From NCBI RefSeq assembly GCF_009669305.1, contig NZ_SADB01000006.1, positions 62,264 to 126,263 of the forward strand: a stretch of DNA of 64,000 bases, read 5' to 3'. Source of the stretch: Ancylomarina sp. 16SWW S1-10-2 (lineage in GTDB: Bacteria > Bacteroidota > Bacteroidia > Bacteroidales > Marinifilaceae). This document shows positions 63,458 through 64,000 of the stretch, one piece after another (within the stretch, counting starts at the first letter, position 1; each line of letters begins with the position of its first letter). Made by a program: the position numbers and the translations under genes. The notes below the pieces were generated by a model. The model saw only the letters and a program-made list of their open reading frames with translations. It was not told the origin of the DNA and did not search any database.

Positions 63458-64000
63458 TTATTTGTTATCAGTTTTCTTATGAAAGTAAAATGATCGACTA
63501 CTGGCCCCATTGGACATAAGTAAGTACACCACGGTCTTTTAATAAACATGGATGATACCAAAACGATGCCTAATATGGCAAATTGCAAACCACTTCCTGT
63601 TAGCTTAAATAAAGTACCAAACACTTCGTAACTTGTCACGCCCGGATTCCGCAATAGTAAAGCAGTAAGAATCGCAAATAAAATTATTATTCTTAAGCTC
63701 CATTTAAATATATTTTTAAATTTCCCTGTTGATCTGGGTTTAGCACCCCCAACCATCCCCATACACTCTTGTGCGGCACCAAATGGGCAAAACCACAAGC
63801 AGTACGGATTTTTATTTTCAACAGTTAATGCGAGAAAAATTCCACCCAACAGCAAATACCAATATAATTGAGAATATAAGGGTGGAAAATAGCCCAAAAG
63901 CAATTGGTTTATCATGGAAAGAGTAAAAGGTTTATTGTAAAAAAATCCGAGTACAAATAAACCTATAAGCATAGTTCCCCACCGAGCAATTTTTGTATAC
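63430..64000 (-). CDS. NosR/NapH-like membrane 4Fe-4S protein (partial, N-terminus off the right edge)
   Basis: The frame stays open to the right edge (IARWGTMLIGLFV before the first internal ATG at 63972), so the listed start is not the true one. The visible ~190 residues have four to five helices and two cysteine motifs, CLWFCPFGAAQEC and CTYLCPMGPV, each with the CxxxCP pattern of NapH/NosR-type quinol-linked ferredoxin membrane proteins. The missing N-terminus may carry an FMN-binding domain, as in NosR. It is the first of the three visible genes of this unit, and would pass electrons from the quinone pool. Confidence 0.8.
   Translation of the reverse strand, partial: YTKIARWGTMLIGLFVLGFFYNKPFTLSMINQLLLGYFPPLYSQLYWYLLLGGIFLALTVENKNPYCLWFCPFGAAQECMGMVGGAKPRSTGKFKNIFKWSLRIIILFAILTALLLRNPGVTSYEVFGTLFKLTGSGLQFAILGIVLVSSMFIKRPWCTYLCPMGPVVDHFTFIRKLITNKWKSKKVNA

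Noticed and set aside
1-64000. CRISPR array, tRNA, rRNA or insertion sequence
   Set aside because: No regularly spaced repeat, no tRNA-like T-loop/anticodon pattern and no transposase reading frame was seen by eye.

Overview
The window reads as chromosomal DNA of a marine-type member of the Bacteroidota, most likely near the Marinilabiliales/Bacteroidales (inference). The support is AT-rich DNA, TAnnTTTG-like -7 boxes, general lack of Shine-Dalgarno sequences, a type IX secretion sorting domain, a BtuB/BtuG-type vitamin B12 uptake pair under a cobalamin riboswitch, a class III fructose-1,6-bisphosphatase, a three-gene transhydrogenase and partial menaquinone genes. No rRNA, tRNA, CRISPR array, transposase or integrase was seen.

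Layout. 1-4.3 kb: the edge of a DUF523 gene, a HAD phosphatase, a secreted PKD/T9SS serine protease and two tandem ferritin-like genes. 4.5-7.6 kb: menA-menC-menE. 7.8-14.4 kb: a FadL-type porin, a YceI protein, an FAD oxidoreductase and a tricorn-like protease. 14.9-19.0 kb: a four-gene operon (GT2, duplicated LAB_N membrane protein, GT39, sugar-nucleotide epimerase) that looks like an envelope-glycan or lipid-decoration pathway. 19.3-25.5 kb: a quinone reductase, 1.4 kb of non-coding DNA, an acyl-CoA synthetase, an S9 peptidase without a normal start codon, and a DsrE protein. 25.6-28.5 kb: pntB, pntA2 and pntA1. 28.9-34.1 kb: a C69 peptidase, then btuG-like and btuB-like genes behind the riboswitch. 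34.3-40.1 kb: a hypothetical protein, a small membrane protein, galE, a GH20 hexosaminidase, an unlisted 55-aa membrane protein and a 487-aa membrane protein. 40.5-45.8 kb: Hsp20, an ArsR-rhodanese-TauE sulfur operon, a PepSY-like protein and an orphan sigma-54 response regulator.

46.0-52.5 kb is the most unusual region. Five unrelated single-gene units, plus a HigBA toxin-antitoxin pair at the edge, all lie on the minus strand. They are separated by six structured intergenic sites. In coding orientation each site begins with an invariant ACAAC and ends with a GTTGTG-like core. The four longer sites contain a 17-18 bp imperfect stem, and three of them also carry a large GCCAAAT...ATTTGGC inner hairpin. 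This is the architecture and polarity of an integron cassette array with attC sites, but the core departs from the canonical GTTRRRY and no integrase is in view. Cargo includes an OLD-like ATPase/TOPRIM nuclease and a PD-(D/E)XK nuclease-like protein, which suggests defence functions.

52.9-64 kb: fbp (class III), a PPC/DUF296 lipoprotein, an AraC regulator, a QorB-like reductase, a metallo-beta-lactamase-like protein without the metal motif, a 134-bp palindromic repeat, a fused lutB-lutA with lutC, an outer-membrane barrel protein, an unlisted 41-aa membrane protein and the C-terminal part of a NosR/NapH-like Fe-S membrane protein running off the right edge.
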